From NCBI GenBank assembly GCA_016934035.1, contig JAFGTP010000048.1, forward strand, positions 109,079 to 173,078: 64,000 nucleotides of DNA, in the 5' to 3' direction. The DNA comes from Fidelibacterota bacterium. Lineage in GTDB: Bacteria; Fidelibacterota; UBA2242; JAFGTP01. Within the stretch, counting starts at the first letter, position 1, and every line of letters begins with the position of its first letter. The position numbers and the translations under genes are program-made. The notes beneath the pieces are model-generated. The model saw only the letters and a list, made by a program, of their open reading frames with translations, ran no database searches and was not told where the DNA came from. This document shows, one piece after another, positions 1 through 8,472 of this stretch.

Positions 1-1235
1 TGAAACAGGGCTTGAATCACGCCAACATTCAACTGGCATTTATCGATTTTCACATTCTCTGCGACCTGCATCATAACATCAAAGGCAAAGGCTGTATCCG
101 GTGCATTACCCCCATGCTCCCAGTAATTTCTCAACTGATCGTAGCCATCGGGTTTTTGGATGGAATAAACGCCGGAACCGGATTCCATTTTTTTCCAGGT
201 CCACCAGGCCCAGCCGATCTTGTTGTCTTCCAGCAATTTAACAGCTGCACGGTACCATTCATTATTGTTTTCACCGGATTCACCCATCCAGAGTGGTACA
301 TTGAGATTATTGCGCATTTGCAGGTAAGTAAGAATGGTTTCAGTTGTATTATCACACCAATAGCGGTGAAAACTGAGGGCCACATTATCATCGTCAAAAG
401 GCCATAATCCGCTGTGATCATTGGCGAACCAGTTGCCCTCGATAAAAATCAGGTGGTTCCGGTCCACTTCACGAATGGCTGTGATCAGATCATTATAGAT
501 TTTTTTCAATGGCGGATTATTTTGTCCCATGTCCCAGTTGGGTTCATTGATAAGGTCATAACCGCCGATCCAGATTTCATCTGCATAACGTTCCGCCAGT
601 TTTTTCCAGAGATCAAGGGTTTTCTGCTGGTTCAGGGGACTTTCCCATAAGGATGGTTTAGTGGGATCGTAATCGGATATATTGGCATCCTTACCCTGAC
701 CGCCGGGTGCGCCGTGCAGGTCAAGGATCAGGTAAACCTGATATTTTTCACACCAGTTCAGCAGCTGGTCAATCATTTCAAAACCGCGAACCAGCCAGGT
801 GTTTTGTCCCGACACCGGTTCCTCTTCAATAGGCAGGGTAAACAGTTTATAATGCATGGCTACCCGAAGGGAATTAAAACCCATATTGCTCAGTTGCTCC
901 ACATCCTTTTCCGTGCAGTAGTTATCCAGCCAGGTCTGGTGGTAGGCTTCCAGTTTTTCCGGCCCGATTAATTCTTCGATATCCTCAAATATGGTATGTT
1001 GCCCGGCCTTGGCGCTATTGCTGACCAGCATCATGTAGGGTTCCTGAATCATCCAGCCGCCAAAACCCATTCCCCGCAGCAGGATTTCATCACCATTGCC
1101 ATCAACAATCATTTTATCCTGTGCATGCAAAAATCCGACGGCCTTGTCTTTTTGGCCGGGTTTAGTGGCTTCAGAACAATTGAGTATTGACATACTCCAA
1201 ATAATTGTCATGATAATAATTAATATTTTTTTCAT
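1..1235 (-). CDS. GH5 family glycosidase, lipoprotein (3' end cut by window edge)
   Basis: The gene runs off the left edge; 411 codons are visible and the C-terminus is missing. The N-terminus is a lipoprotein-like signal ending in SILNC (Cys20). The body is a GH5 (clan GH-A) beta-glycanase: the proton donor is Glu231 in DLINEP and the nucleophile is Glu319 in LWMGESG, with the family Arg-Val (RVAMHY, about 124) and HRYW (290-293) signatures between. The family hydrolyses beta-glucans such as cellulose, beta-1,3-glucan or mannan; the exact substrate cannot be read. ATG 1235 was chosen because it lies 7 nt after AAGGA; an adjacent ATG at 1238 is possible. It follows GH30 on the same strand after about 120 bp, so the two may be co-transcribed. 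Confidence 0.9.
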   Translation of the reverse strand, partial: MKKILIIIMTIIWSMSILNCSEATKPGQKDKAVGFLHAQDKMIVDGNGDEILLRGMGFGGWMIQEPYMMLVSNSAKAGQHTIFEDIEELIGPEKLEAYHQTWLDNYCTEKDVEQLSNMGFNSLRVAMHYKLFTLPIEEEPVSGQNTWLVRGFEMIDQLLNWCEKYQVYLILDLHGAPGGQGKDANISDYDPTKPSLWESPLNQQKTLDLWKKLAERYADEIWIGGYDLINEPNWDMGQNNPPLKKIYNDLITAIREVDRNHLIFIEGNWFANDHSGLWPFDDDNVALSFHRYWCDNTTETILTYLQMRNNLNVPLWMGESGENNNEWYRAAVKLLEDNKIGWAWWTWKKMESGSGVYSIQKPDGYDQLRNYWEHGGNAPDTAFAFDVMMQVAENVKIDKCQLNVGVIQALF

Positions 1236-1355
1236 CATTTTCCTTTTTTTGATACTCCGGACTCGAAAAACCTTTCGAAGATCGCTAGGATATTAAATTC
1301 TCATTTTTAAAATATTTTCATTCGGCCTATTGTTTGTTAAATACAAGTTTTCCAT

Positions 1356-2792
1356 TTAGTATACAATCGTCTGAATCGAATGGGGCAATGCTTTTAATTC
1401 TATAGCTTTCATTCCAATATACAATTTATAAGGAATTTCCTCATCTGTTTTATTCATAACAACTGTTGCCATTTGACCATCTTTATTCAGAAATGATGTA
1501 CTCAATAAATGGCTCCTGCTGGTGACGGTGCTGATGCGTTTGGCGCCGGGCCGGATGAATTTTGAGAAATGTCCAATGTAATAATAGGATGGCGTATAGA
1601 TCAATTCGTCAGTTCTTGTATCAGCATGGACTGGAGCAAAGCAGAGATTATCCACATGATTGGGCCCGCCGGTATGGTCGAGCAAAATATTCCAGTCGGT
1701 CCAGCCCACAGTACCGGCATTGAAATCGTGAATCATATTTAATCCGTAGCGCTCGCCATTGGACCAGCGCTGATACTGGGTTTCATCAAATTTTTCCACG
1801 CAGCCTTCCGTAAACAGCAACTCTTTGTCGGGATAGGATTCTTTCACCCGCTTCAGGTTTTCAAACATATAGTCCCCGCCGGCCCAGACTTCATACCAGT
1901 GAAAGCCGGTTCCCCAGGCATATTTTGCGGCTTCGGGATCGTCAAAAATGGTATTGACGCGGTTGGTAATCAAATCCCTGTTGTGGTCCCAGACAACAAT
2001 TTTTTTATCGCCAAGTCCTTCTCTTTCCATAATCGGGCCCAGAAAGTTTTTCAAAAAATCCCGTTCCTGTTCCGCTGAGTAAATACAGGACTCCCAGCGC
2101 TGAGTTGCCATGGGCTCATTTTGGATTGTAATTCCCCAAATGGGCATGCCTTCTTTTTCGTAGGCTTTGATAAATTTTGTATAGTAAAGTGCCCAGGTAT
2201 CATAATATTCCGGCAAGAGACTGCCACCCTGTAGCATATTTTTATTGGTTTTCATAAAAGCCGGCGGGCTCCAGGGAGATGCGTAGAGTGGCAATATTCC
2301 ACCGGTGGCTTTGATCGCTTTTTGGATAAAAGGAATTTTATATTCCTTATCCACATCGATGTTGAAGGTTTTCAGTTCCTTATCTTCGGCTGAAACATAG
2401 GTAAACAGTCCTTTGCTGAAATCGCAGGCATGAATATTGGTTCTGGCCAACGTGTAGCCGATGCCTTCATTCACATCATAATGGGCTTTAAGAAATTCTT
2501 CCTGTTTTTCTTGAGATAGCTCAGCGAATACTTCTGCAGAGGCATCTGTCAATGCAGCGCCAATTCCCCAGAAAGTCTGAAAGGTCTTGTTGGGATTGAC
2601 AAATACTGAAACCTCGCCTTCAGTGGCTTGTATGGCTTTTTTAAAGGATGTTGTTTCTGTCTGGCTCAATCTGAACTCTGTGTCTTTTGCTGTGGTGTAT
2701 ACTTTCACGGTTTTTCCGTCAACTGTAAAAGTTTTACAAATTCCAAGTGCTGTAACAGTCATCATTAAAAGTCCTGTAATAAAATATTTCAT
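1356..2792 (-). CDS. GH30 family beta-glucanase / glucosylceramidase-like
   Basis: A 478-residue exported enzyme with a short hydrophobic N-terminus followed by a GH30 (beta/alpha)8 barrel and C-terminal beta domain. The proton donor is Glu226 in ITIQNEP and the nucleophile is Glu329 in LLFTEG. The early WGIGAALTDAS block and YASPWSPPAFM are typical of GH30 subfamilies 1 and 3, which include glucosylceramidases and endo-beta-1,6-glucanases; in this locus beta-1,6-glucan is the more likely substrate, which is inference. Start ATG 2792 is preceded by GAGGGAAAA; the reading frame stays open further upstream, but without a comparable ribosome site. There is no T9SS tail, so it is probably periplasmic. 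A TTTATCA palindrome lies about 165 bp upstream. Confidence 0.9.
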   Translation of the reverse strand: MKYFITGLLMMTVTALGICKTFTVDGKTVKVYTTAKDTEFRLSQTETTSFKKAIQATEGEVSVFVNPNKTFQTFWGIGAALTDASAEVFAELSQEKQEEFLKAHYDVNEGIGYTLARTNIHACDFSKGLFTYVSAEDKELKTFNIDVDKEYKIPFIQKAIKATGGILPLYASPWSPPAFMKTNKNMLQGGSLLPEYYDTWALYYTKFIKAYEKEGMPIWGITIQNEPMATQRWESCIYSAEQERDFLKNFLGPIMEREGLGDKKIVVWDHNRDLITNRVNTIFDDPEAAKYAWGTGFHWYEVWAGGDYMFENLKRVKESYPDKELLFTEGCVEKFDETQYQRWSNGERYGLNMIHDFNAGTVGWTDWNILLDHTGGPNHVDNLCFAPVHADTRTDELIYTPSYYYIGHFSKFIRPGAKRISTVTSRSHLLSTSFLNKDGQMATVVMNKTDEEIPYKLYIGMKAIELKALPHSIQTIVY

Positions 2793-3132
2793 TTTTCCCT
2801 CTATATTTAAAGATTCAAACAAAGGTAAAAAAAATGCAGAGATTATACCAAAAAATATCAACTCGCCCCAACATTCATCTAATCAAGGAGAGTAAAGAAT
2901 CTACGAGATCATATTTCCGAAATTTTCCACAATTCTTTTATTAAAATAATAAAGCAGTTTATCAATTTGATAAGTTAAACAGGAAACCTTATTAATTCAT
3001 TGTTCAGATTCTGATAAACCGGCGAGCCCTCAGAAAAATTCAGAAAATAAGACAGCTAAAAACCACTGTTTTTAAAATGAAAAAGAGATTTATCCAAAGG
3101 AAAAATTTCACGAATGAATAATTTTATACATA
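2793..3132. other. Intergenic region between GH3 and GH30
   Basis: 340 bp without a convincing gene. It carries the leader of GH30 (GAGGGAAAA ribosome site at its left end) and the palindromic operator candidate at 2958-2974. No hairpin terminator for the upstream GH3 gene was seen, so some read-through into GH30 is possible. Confidence 0.6.
2958..2974. promoter_or_regulatory. Palindromic operator candidate, upstream of GH30
   Basis: TTTATCAATTTGATAAG, arms of 7 bp around ATT with one end mismatch. It is one of five copies of TTTATCA-N3-TGATAAA found in front of carbohydrate operons in the window. Confidence 0.6.
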
Positions 3133-5943
3133 TCATCGGACCAGCACCATCTGTTTGGTTTGATAAAAATTTTCTGTTTCCAAACGATAAAAATAAATCC
3201 CTGAGGATAAACCATCGCCATTGAAATTTACAGTGTAATGTCCGGCAGGCTGTTCTTTAGTAACCAAAGGTTTTACCATTTTGCCTGTCAGGTCATAAAC
3301 CGTCAACTTCACCATGGATTTTTGTGGAATGAAATAGCAGATCGTGGTTTCAGGATTGAAAGGATTAGGATAATTATTCTCCAGTTGATAATTATTGACA
3401 GCAACATTGTCTTCAATTCCCGTTTCTATCAGTGCAAAATCAATCCAGTTCAGGTTCCAGCCACCCCGTTCCGCAAAAATCCAGAAGGTCTGTTCCCCTT
3501 CTTCCAAATTCACGGTATGGGAAATCGTTCGCCAGCTCTGCCAGCCACCGGTTACCGGAAGATCCAAATTAAATTTTTCATAACCATCGACAATGAATTT
3601 TAACCTTCCCGTATTACTTTGGGCCGCAACCCGAAAATTCAATTTGTAAGTTCCTGAATTCTCCACATAACAATGGTAATTGATCCAGTCATTGTTATCA
3701 ATCCAGCCCACATTGACGCCACCACCAATATCAGTAGTACCTTCTGTTTGAACACCTTCCATTTGCGACCAGTCCTCGGCTTCGATTTTACCAGGAATGG
3801 TCAGCATCTTGGGCATATAATCGCGAATATCCAATATTAGCCCATCAGAGAATACAGCCAGCTTCCCATTATCTTCCGCAGAAATATTACCAGACTCATA
3901 AGAAACTGTCAGGTTGAGATTATACTCAAGCGTTTCAGACAATGTGAGGACAATTATTTTTTCATCCGTAGCGCTGATGCCAAAACTTTCAACGGGAATT
4001 CGTTGAGAGCCATTATTCAAAACAGAAAATGTTGCACTAATGTTATTTTCATTATTCATGGATTTATTAAACGCCAGTTCAATATGTTTCCCATCTTCAG
4101 TGATCATGGCTGATTGAAAAATCGGTGCGGAACCCGATTCAGAATTTTCATAAGATGTGATTCCAAATCCGTAGGGAAATAGCGGGTCATAATCCATGTC
4201 TCCCCAATTCATGGGAATCATGTCATTGGATTTTTGCCAGGTCACCGGCGAAAGTCCGGAAGGTTCATAATCACCAAACAAAAGTTCAGCGATGCCATCT
4301 CCTTCAGTTCCTGGCAGAAAAGCCGCAAAAAAAGCATCGGAATTATGCAAAACCGGAGCAATAATCATCGGTCGGCCGGAGATGAGAATTGTGACAACTT
4401 TCAGACCTTTATTTTTAAGCTGTCGAACCAGTTGAATCTGCTCATCTCTGATTGTTAAATCATCCGTATCGCCACCACCTTCGGCATAGGGTTGCTCTCC
4501 GATAATAACGACTGCATAATCCGCTTCATCGTCATCAAAATTGCCATTGATATTATATACAATTTCCGCATCAGGAGCAACTTTCTGCAGAGCTTCAAGA
4601 ATGGTTGTTCCTTCTGTAATATCACCGCTTTGCCCCTGCCATTGAATAGTCCAGCCGCCACATTGCAACCCGATATTGTCAGCATGTTCGCCCGCAACCA
4701 GGATTTTCATATTATTTTTGGGTAATGGCAAAATATTGTCATTTTTCTTTAGCAATACCTGGGACTCACGAACACATTGCCGTGCCACATCACGATGTTC
4801 CTGTTTTCCGATTTCTGGCATTAAAGTGCGATCAGCATAAGGCCTTTCAAACAATCCCAGTTCAAATTTTACCTTAAGGATTCGACGTACTGCTTCATCT
4901 ATTCTATCCATTGAAATTTTACCTTCATTGACCAATTCTGTCAGTAAAGTAATAAAATCCACATAATTGTTAGGAACCATTACCATATCAATTCCGGCAT
5001 TGATGCAAACCTCGATATCACTTTTATAATCGCCGGGTAACTGGTCGATAGCCGCCCAGTCAGACACGATAAATCCCTCAAAGCCCAGTTCATTTTTCAA
5101 TAAATCGGTCAGCAGGTATTTTGAACCATGAAGTTTACTGCCATTCCAGCTGTTATAGGATGCCATGATTGTTTTGACATTATCACGAATAGCGGCAATA
5201 TAGCCCGGAAGATGGATGTTCCGCAATTCCTGTTCTGTAATTTGTGTATTTCCCTGGTCATCGCCATTGGTCGTGCCGCCGTCACCCAGATAATGTTTGG
5301 CGCAGGCAACAATACTGGTAGGATGATTCAGTGAATCACCCTGCAACCCGCGAATGAAGGCTGAACCAAGGTCTACTGCCAGTTCCGGCGCTTCGCCAAA
5401 GCCTTCATAAGTTCTTCCCCAACGTTCATCCCGGGGCACGGCGATGCAAGGCGCAAAAGTCCAGTCAATTCCGGTGGCTGCTATTTCAATAGCCGTCACT
5501 CTGCCGGCTGTTTTCATCAGATCAGGATTCCTTGTGGCACCCAACCCAATATTATGGGGAAAAATCGTGGCACCAACCACATTGCTATGACCATGGACAG
5601 CATCCACACCGTAAATAATCGGAATGGCCAACCTGGTTTGTAGGGCATTACTTTGCAGATTATCATAAAGGTCCGTCCACTGTTCAGGACGATTGTCTGA
5701 ATCAGGGTCCGAACCGCCACCACTGAGAACCGACCCCAGAAAATACCGAGTCACATCACTGCGATCAGAAATCGCGGCATGGTCCGCCTGGGTTATCTGG
5801 CCGATTTTTTCAGCCAGAGTCATTTTGGATAAAAGATCTTCTGTCCGTTCTGCCACAGACCGGGTAGAATCCAGATAAACAGGCTCTTGCGCATCCAGTC
5901 TATATAAAAGAAACAGAATCAGGATAAAAATACGTATTTTCAT
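3133..5943 (-). CDS. GH3 beta-glucosidase/exoglucanase with CBM6 and T9SS tail
   Basis: 936 residues: signal peptide 1-18, GH3 N-terminal barrel with KH at 216-217 and the nucleophile Asp295 in FIVSDWA, GH3 C-terminal alpha/beta domain with the likely acid/base Glu488 in PYAEGGGD, an Ig-like segment about 605-705, a CBM6-type domain 717-840 beginning IEAEDW, and a T9SS type A sorting domain 853-936 with NYPNPFNP. The positions of both catalytic residues match plant-type ExoI beta-glucan exohydrolases, so release of glucose from beta-1,3/1,4-glucan ends is expected at the cell surface or outside. AGAGGAA precedes the ATG. It is transcribed divergently from the B12-sensor operon and shares the 275-bp gap holding a TTTATCA palindrome. 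Confidence 0.95.
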   Translation of the reverse strand: MKIRIFILILFLLYRLDAQEPVYLDSTRSVAERTEDLLSKMTLAEKIGQITQADHAAISDRSDVTRYFLGSVLSGGGSDPDSDNRPEQWTDLYDNLQSNALQTRLAIPIIYGVDAVHGHSNVVGATIFPHNIGLGATRNPDLMKTAGRVTAIEIAATGIDWTFAPCIAVPRDERWGRTYEGFGEAPELAVDLGSAFIRGLQGDSLNHPTSIVACAKHYLGDGGTTNGDDQGNTQITEQELRNIHLPGYIAAIRDNVKTIMASYNSWNGSKLHGSKYLLTDLLKNELGFEGFIVSDWAAIDQLPGDYKSDIEVCINAGIDMVMVPNNYVDFITLLTELVNEGKISMDRIDEAVRRILKVKFELGLFERPYADRTLMPEIGKQEHRDVARQCVRESQVLLKKNDNILPLPKNNMKILVAGEHADNIGLQCGGWTIQWQGQSGDITEGTTILEALQKVAPDAEIVYNINGNFDDDEADYAVVIIGEQPYAEGGGDTDDLTIRDEQIQLVRQLKNKGLKVVTILISGRPMIIAPVLHNSDAFFAAFLPGTEGDGIAELLFGDYEPSGLSPVTWQKSNDMIPMNWGDMDYDPLFPYGFGITSYENSESGSAPIFQSAMITEDGKHIELAFNKSMNNENNISATFSVLNNGSQRIPVESFGISATDEKIIVLTLSETLEYNLNLTVSYESGNISAEDNGKLAVFSDGLILDIRDYMPKMLTIPGKIEAEDWSQMEGVQTEGTTDIGGGVNVGWIDNNDWINYHCYVENSGTYKLNFRVAAQSNTGRLKFIVDGYEKFNLDLPVTGGWQSWRTISHTVNLEEGEQTFWIFAERGGWNLNWIDFALIETGIEDNVAVNNYQLENNYPNPFNPETTICYFIPQKSMVKLTVYDLTGKMVKPLVTKEQPAGHYTVNFNGDGLSSGIYFYRLETENFYQTKQMVLVR

Positions 5944-6098
5944 TTTTCCTCTTTATTAATTAAAAACCTCAAAATCAAATCCTACAGGCGAAAGATATGC
6001 CACACCCCAAGGCTGAATAAGTAGAGCCGGATTGTCGACAAAAAAAACCTGAAACCTCTAAAATTGGGTCAATATTTTTTTATTGTTTTAATAAAAAT

Positions 6099-6115
6099 TT
6101 TATCATTGTGATAAA
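6099..6115. promoter_or_regulatory. Palindromic operator candidate between GH3 and B12-sensor operon
   Basis: TTTATCATTGTGATAAA, perfect 7-bp arms around TTG. It lies 156 bp from the GH3 start and 104 bp from the B12-binding protein start, in a divergent intergenic region, so it could act on either side. Confidence 0.65.
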
Positions 6116-6218
6116 TACTATTTAATATTTGCATAATTAAATCAGATTAATTATTATCAAAGAAAAATGTTTAACAAATTTAATCTATTATTAAATATTC
6201 AATAAAAATCGAGTTAAT

Positions 6219-7259
6219 ATGGCAAAACAATTAAAAACGAGTTATCAGGACCATGAAATCACCATGGAAGCCATGGAAATATTTTATGAGCGGCATCCGG
6301 AATATTGGGAAAGATACGGTGAAAGAGGACGTGAAAAAGCCTATCAGGACTGGTTGTTTCATCTCTCATACCTGGCTGCCGCCATCAATGCTAATGAACC
6401 CAATTTATTTATCGATTACCTGGCCTGGTGCAAAATGTTCTTTAAAAGCATTAATTTTCCAGAAAAATATCTGCTGGAAAGTTTTGAAATTTTACTGCTC
6501 ATTTTTGACAGGAATGAGCCGAAATACGGAACCCAAGCAAAAAATTATCTGACAACAGGTCTTGAAAAATTCAATGACCTGCCTGATGAAATCAACTCTT
6601 TCCTTGATCAGGATACGGAACTGGCAGTTTTGGCCCAACAATATCTGAATTCATTATTGAGAGGCGACCGAAACGTGGCCGCCAACCTGATTTTTGATGC
6701 CATCGAACATGGCATTCCAATAAAAAAAATATACCTGCAGGTTTTCCAGCCGGTGCAGTACGAAGTCGGCCGTTTGTGGCACCTCAATAAAATTAACGTG
6801 GCAAAAGAGCATTACTGCACGGCAGTAACTCAAAATATCATTGCCAGGCTCTACGCCCATCTTTTCACCGGCCAGAAAAGCGATAAAAAGATCATTGCCA
6901 CCTGTGCACCAGGAGAACTGCACGAACTGGGCATTCGAATGGTAGCGGACTTTTTTCAGATGGAAGGTTGGGACACCTATTTTCTGGGAGCCAACACCCC
7001 CATGGAAAGCCTGATTGAAACCCTATCCGAAATCAGACCCGACATCCTGGCCTTGTCCGCAACAGTGGCTTTTAATGTTAATAAACTTGCAACAATTATC
7101 GATAGCATCAGAAATACCGATGGCATCAGTGATATAAAAGTTATGGTGGGTGGCTATCCTTTCATCAAAAACCCTGACCTTTGGAAAACGATCGGCGCCA
7201 ACGCTTTTGCAAAAGATGCACAGCAGGCCATAGAAGTTGCTGACAAACTGATCGCATGA
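6219..7259 (+). CDS. Cobalamin-binding sensor protein, CarH-like light-sensing motif
   Basis: 346 residues, soluble. An N-terminal helical domain (1-125) of unknown type is followed by a B12-binding four-helix cap (about 135-215) and a Rossmann-type B12-binding domain (222-346). The cap holds W187-x9-E197-H198, the motif reported for CarH/LitR adenosylcobalamin photoreceptors. The Rossmann domain has E233-L-H235-E-L-G238, a variant of DxHxxG with His235 as candidate lower axial ligand, then LSAT (279-282) and VGGYP (310-314). No MerR-type DNA-binding domain is present, unlike CarH. It is the first gene of an operon with two histidine kinases (13-bp gap), so a role as light or B12 input to phosphorelay signalling is inferred. 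A plain cobalamin or redox sensor is the alternative. Confidence 0.8.
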   Translation: MAKQLKTSYQDHEITMEAMEIFYERHPEYWERYGERGREKAYQDWLFHLSYLAAAINANEPNLFIDYLAWCKMFFKSINFPEKYLLESFEILLLIFDRNEPKYGTQAKNYLTTGLEKFNDLPDEINSFLDQDTELAVLAQQYLNSLLRGDRNVAANLIFDAIEHGIPIKKIYLQVFQPVQYEVGRLWHLNKINVAKEHYCTAVTQNIIARLYAHLFTGQKSDKKIIATCAPGELHELGIRMVADFFQMEGWDTYFLGANTPMESLIETLSEIRPDILALSATVAFNVNKLATIIDSIRNTDGISDIKVMVGGYPFIKNPDLWKTIGANAFAKDAQQAIEVADKLIA

Positions 7260-7272
7260 GGTTATCCGGAAA

Positions 7273-8472
7273 ATGATAAAAGAAAAAGGTCTGGTCATCA
7301 TCACTGATGCCGATCTGATGATTGAATCTGTAATCTATAACGAATATCATATTGATTTTTCATTCATTACCAAATTCAATGAGCTATTTATTTCAGCTGA
7401 TCAGTCCAAAGCCGCCAGTTTTATCGAAAAAGTCAGACAGGATGAGGTGGCGCTCAACTGGGAATTGAATCTCACCATTAGTCATGAACTTGTAACCTTA
7501 ATTTTTTATGGCGTGCAGTATAATGGTAAACTACTTTTTGCCGGCAGCCACAATTGCACCAGTTTAAACTCAATTTTCTCGGACCTGATGTCCTTGAACA
7601 ATGAACAGGTTAATTTTATCAGGGAAATATCCAAAAATTTTTCGGAAAAAGTGAAGCAACTGGAAACCGAAAGCTTGGAAACTTTTGATGAAATGACCCG
7701 ATTGAACAACGAACTGGCAAACCTCCAGAGACAACTGGCCAAGCAGAATGCAGAATTAACACAACTCAACAAACTTAAAAACCAATTTCTGGGAATCTCG
7801 GCCCATGACCTGCGAAACCCACTGGGCAATATCCTCAATTTTGTCGAATTCATTGAAGAGGATATTGACAGATTGAGTGAAGAGCAAACCAGATTTATTG
7901 ATGAAATTAAAATGCTGAGCATCTTTATGCTGGATATGGTCAACAACCTGCTGGACGTCAGCGCCATCGAATCAGGACAGGTCAAATTGAACCTCAGTCA
8001 AGTTAATTTGGTAAAAGTGATTGAAAATTCCATAGAAATCAATCATCTAAGCGCAAAAAAGAAAAAAATTGTCATCCATTTTAATTCAGAAACGCCAGTC
8101 CTGATGGTCACCATTGACAAAATGAAAATAGAACAGGTATTGAACAATTTGATTTCCAATGCCCTTAAATTTTCCAATCCCGGCACAAACATTACCCTAA
8201 CTCTAGGGGACCTTGGCAGCAGTGTTAAAGTTGAAGTAAAAGACGAAGGACTGGGAATCCAAACAGATGAATTGAATCTGCTGTTCAAAGCTTTTCAAAA
8301 AACCGCCACCCATAGCACCGCCAATGAAAAAAGCACCGGGCTGGGCCTGTTTATCATCAAAAAAATAATTGAAGCCCATAACGGACAGGTGGCAGCAGAA
8401 AGTGAATACGGAAAAGGCTCTGTATTTCATTTTACCCTGCCCAAAGAGATCAGGGAAATTGATGAATGGTGA
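7273..8472 (+). CDS. Cytoplasmic sensor histidine kinase
   Basis: 399 residues, no membrane segment. Residues 1-110 form a PAS-like or otherwise unassigned input domain, 115-170 a coiled coil, then HisKA with His178 in SAHDLRNP, and HATPase_c with the N box EQVLNNLISNALKF, G1 DEGLGI, F box LFKAFQK and G2 GLGLFIIKK. It autophosphorylates His178 and should pass phosphate to a receiver, perhaps the receivers of the next gene, whose start overlaps its stop by 11 bp. Because it lacks its own periplasmic sensor and follows the B12 protein by 13 bp, signal input from that protein is a reasonable inference. Confidence 0.9.
   Translation: MIKEKGLVIITDADLMIESVIYNEYHIDFSFITKFNELFISADQSKAASFIEKVRQDEVALNWELNLTISHELVTLIFYGVQYNGKLLFAGSHNCTSLNSIFSDLMSLNNEQVNFIREISKNFSEKVKQLETESLETFDEMTRLNNELANLQRQLAKQNAELTQLNKLKNQFLGISAHDLRNPLGNILNFVEFIEEDIDRLSEEQTRFIDEIKMLSIFMLDMVNNLLDVSAIESGQVKLNLSQVNLVKVIENSIEINHLSAKKKKIVIHFNSETPVLMVTIDKMKIEQVLNNLISNALKFSNPGTNITLTLGDLGSSVKVEVKDEGLGIQTDELNLLFKAFQKTATHSTANEKSTGLGLFIIKKIIEAHNGQVAAESEYGKGSVFHFTLPKEIREIDEW

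Noticed and set aside
12..421. Open frames on both strands at the left edge
   Set aside because: They lie over the GH5 gene, whose minus-strand frame has intact catalytic motifs; the others are antisense or off-frame shadows.
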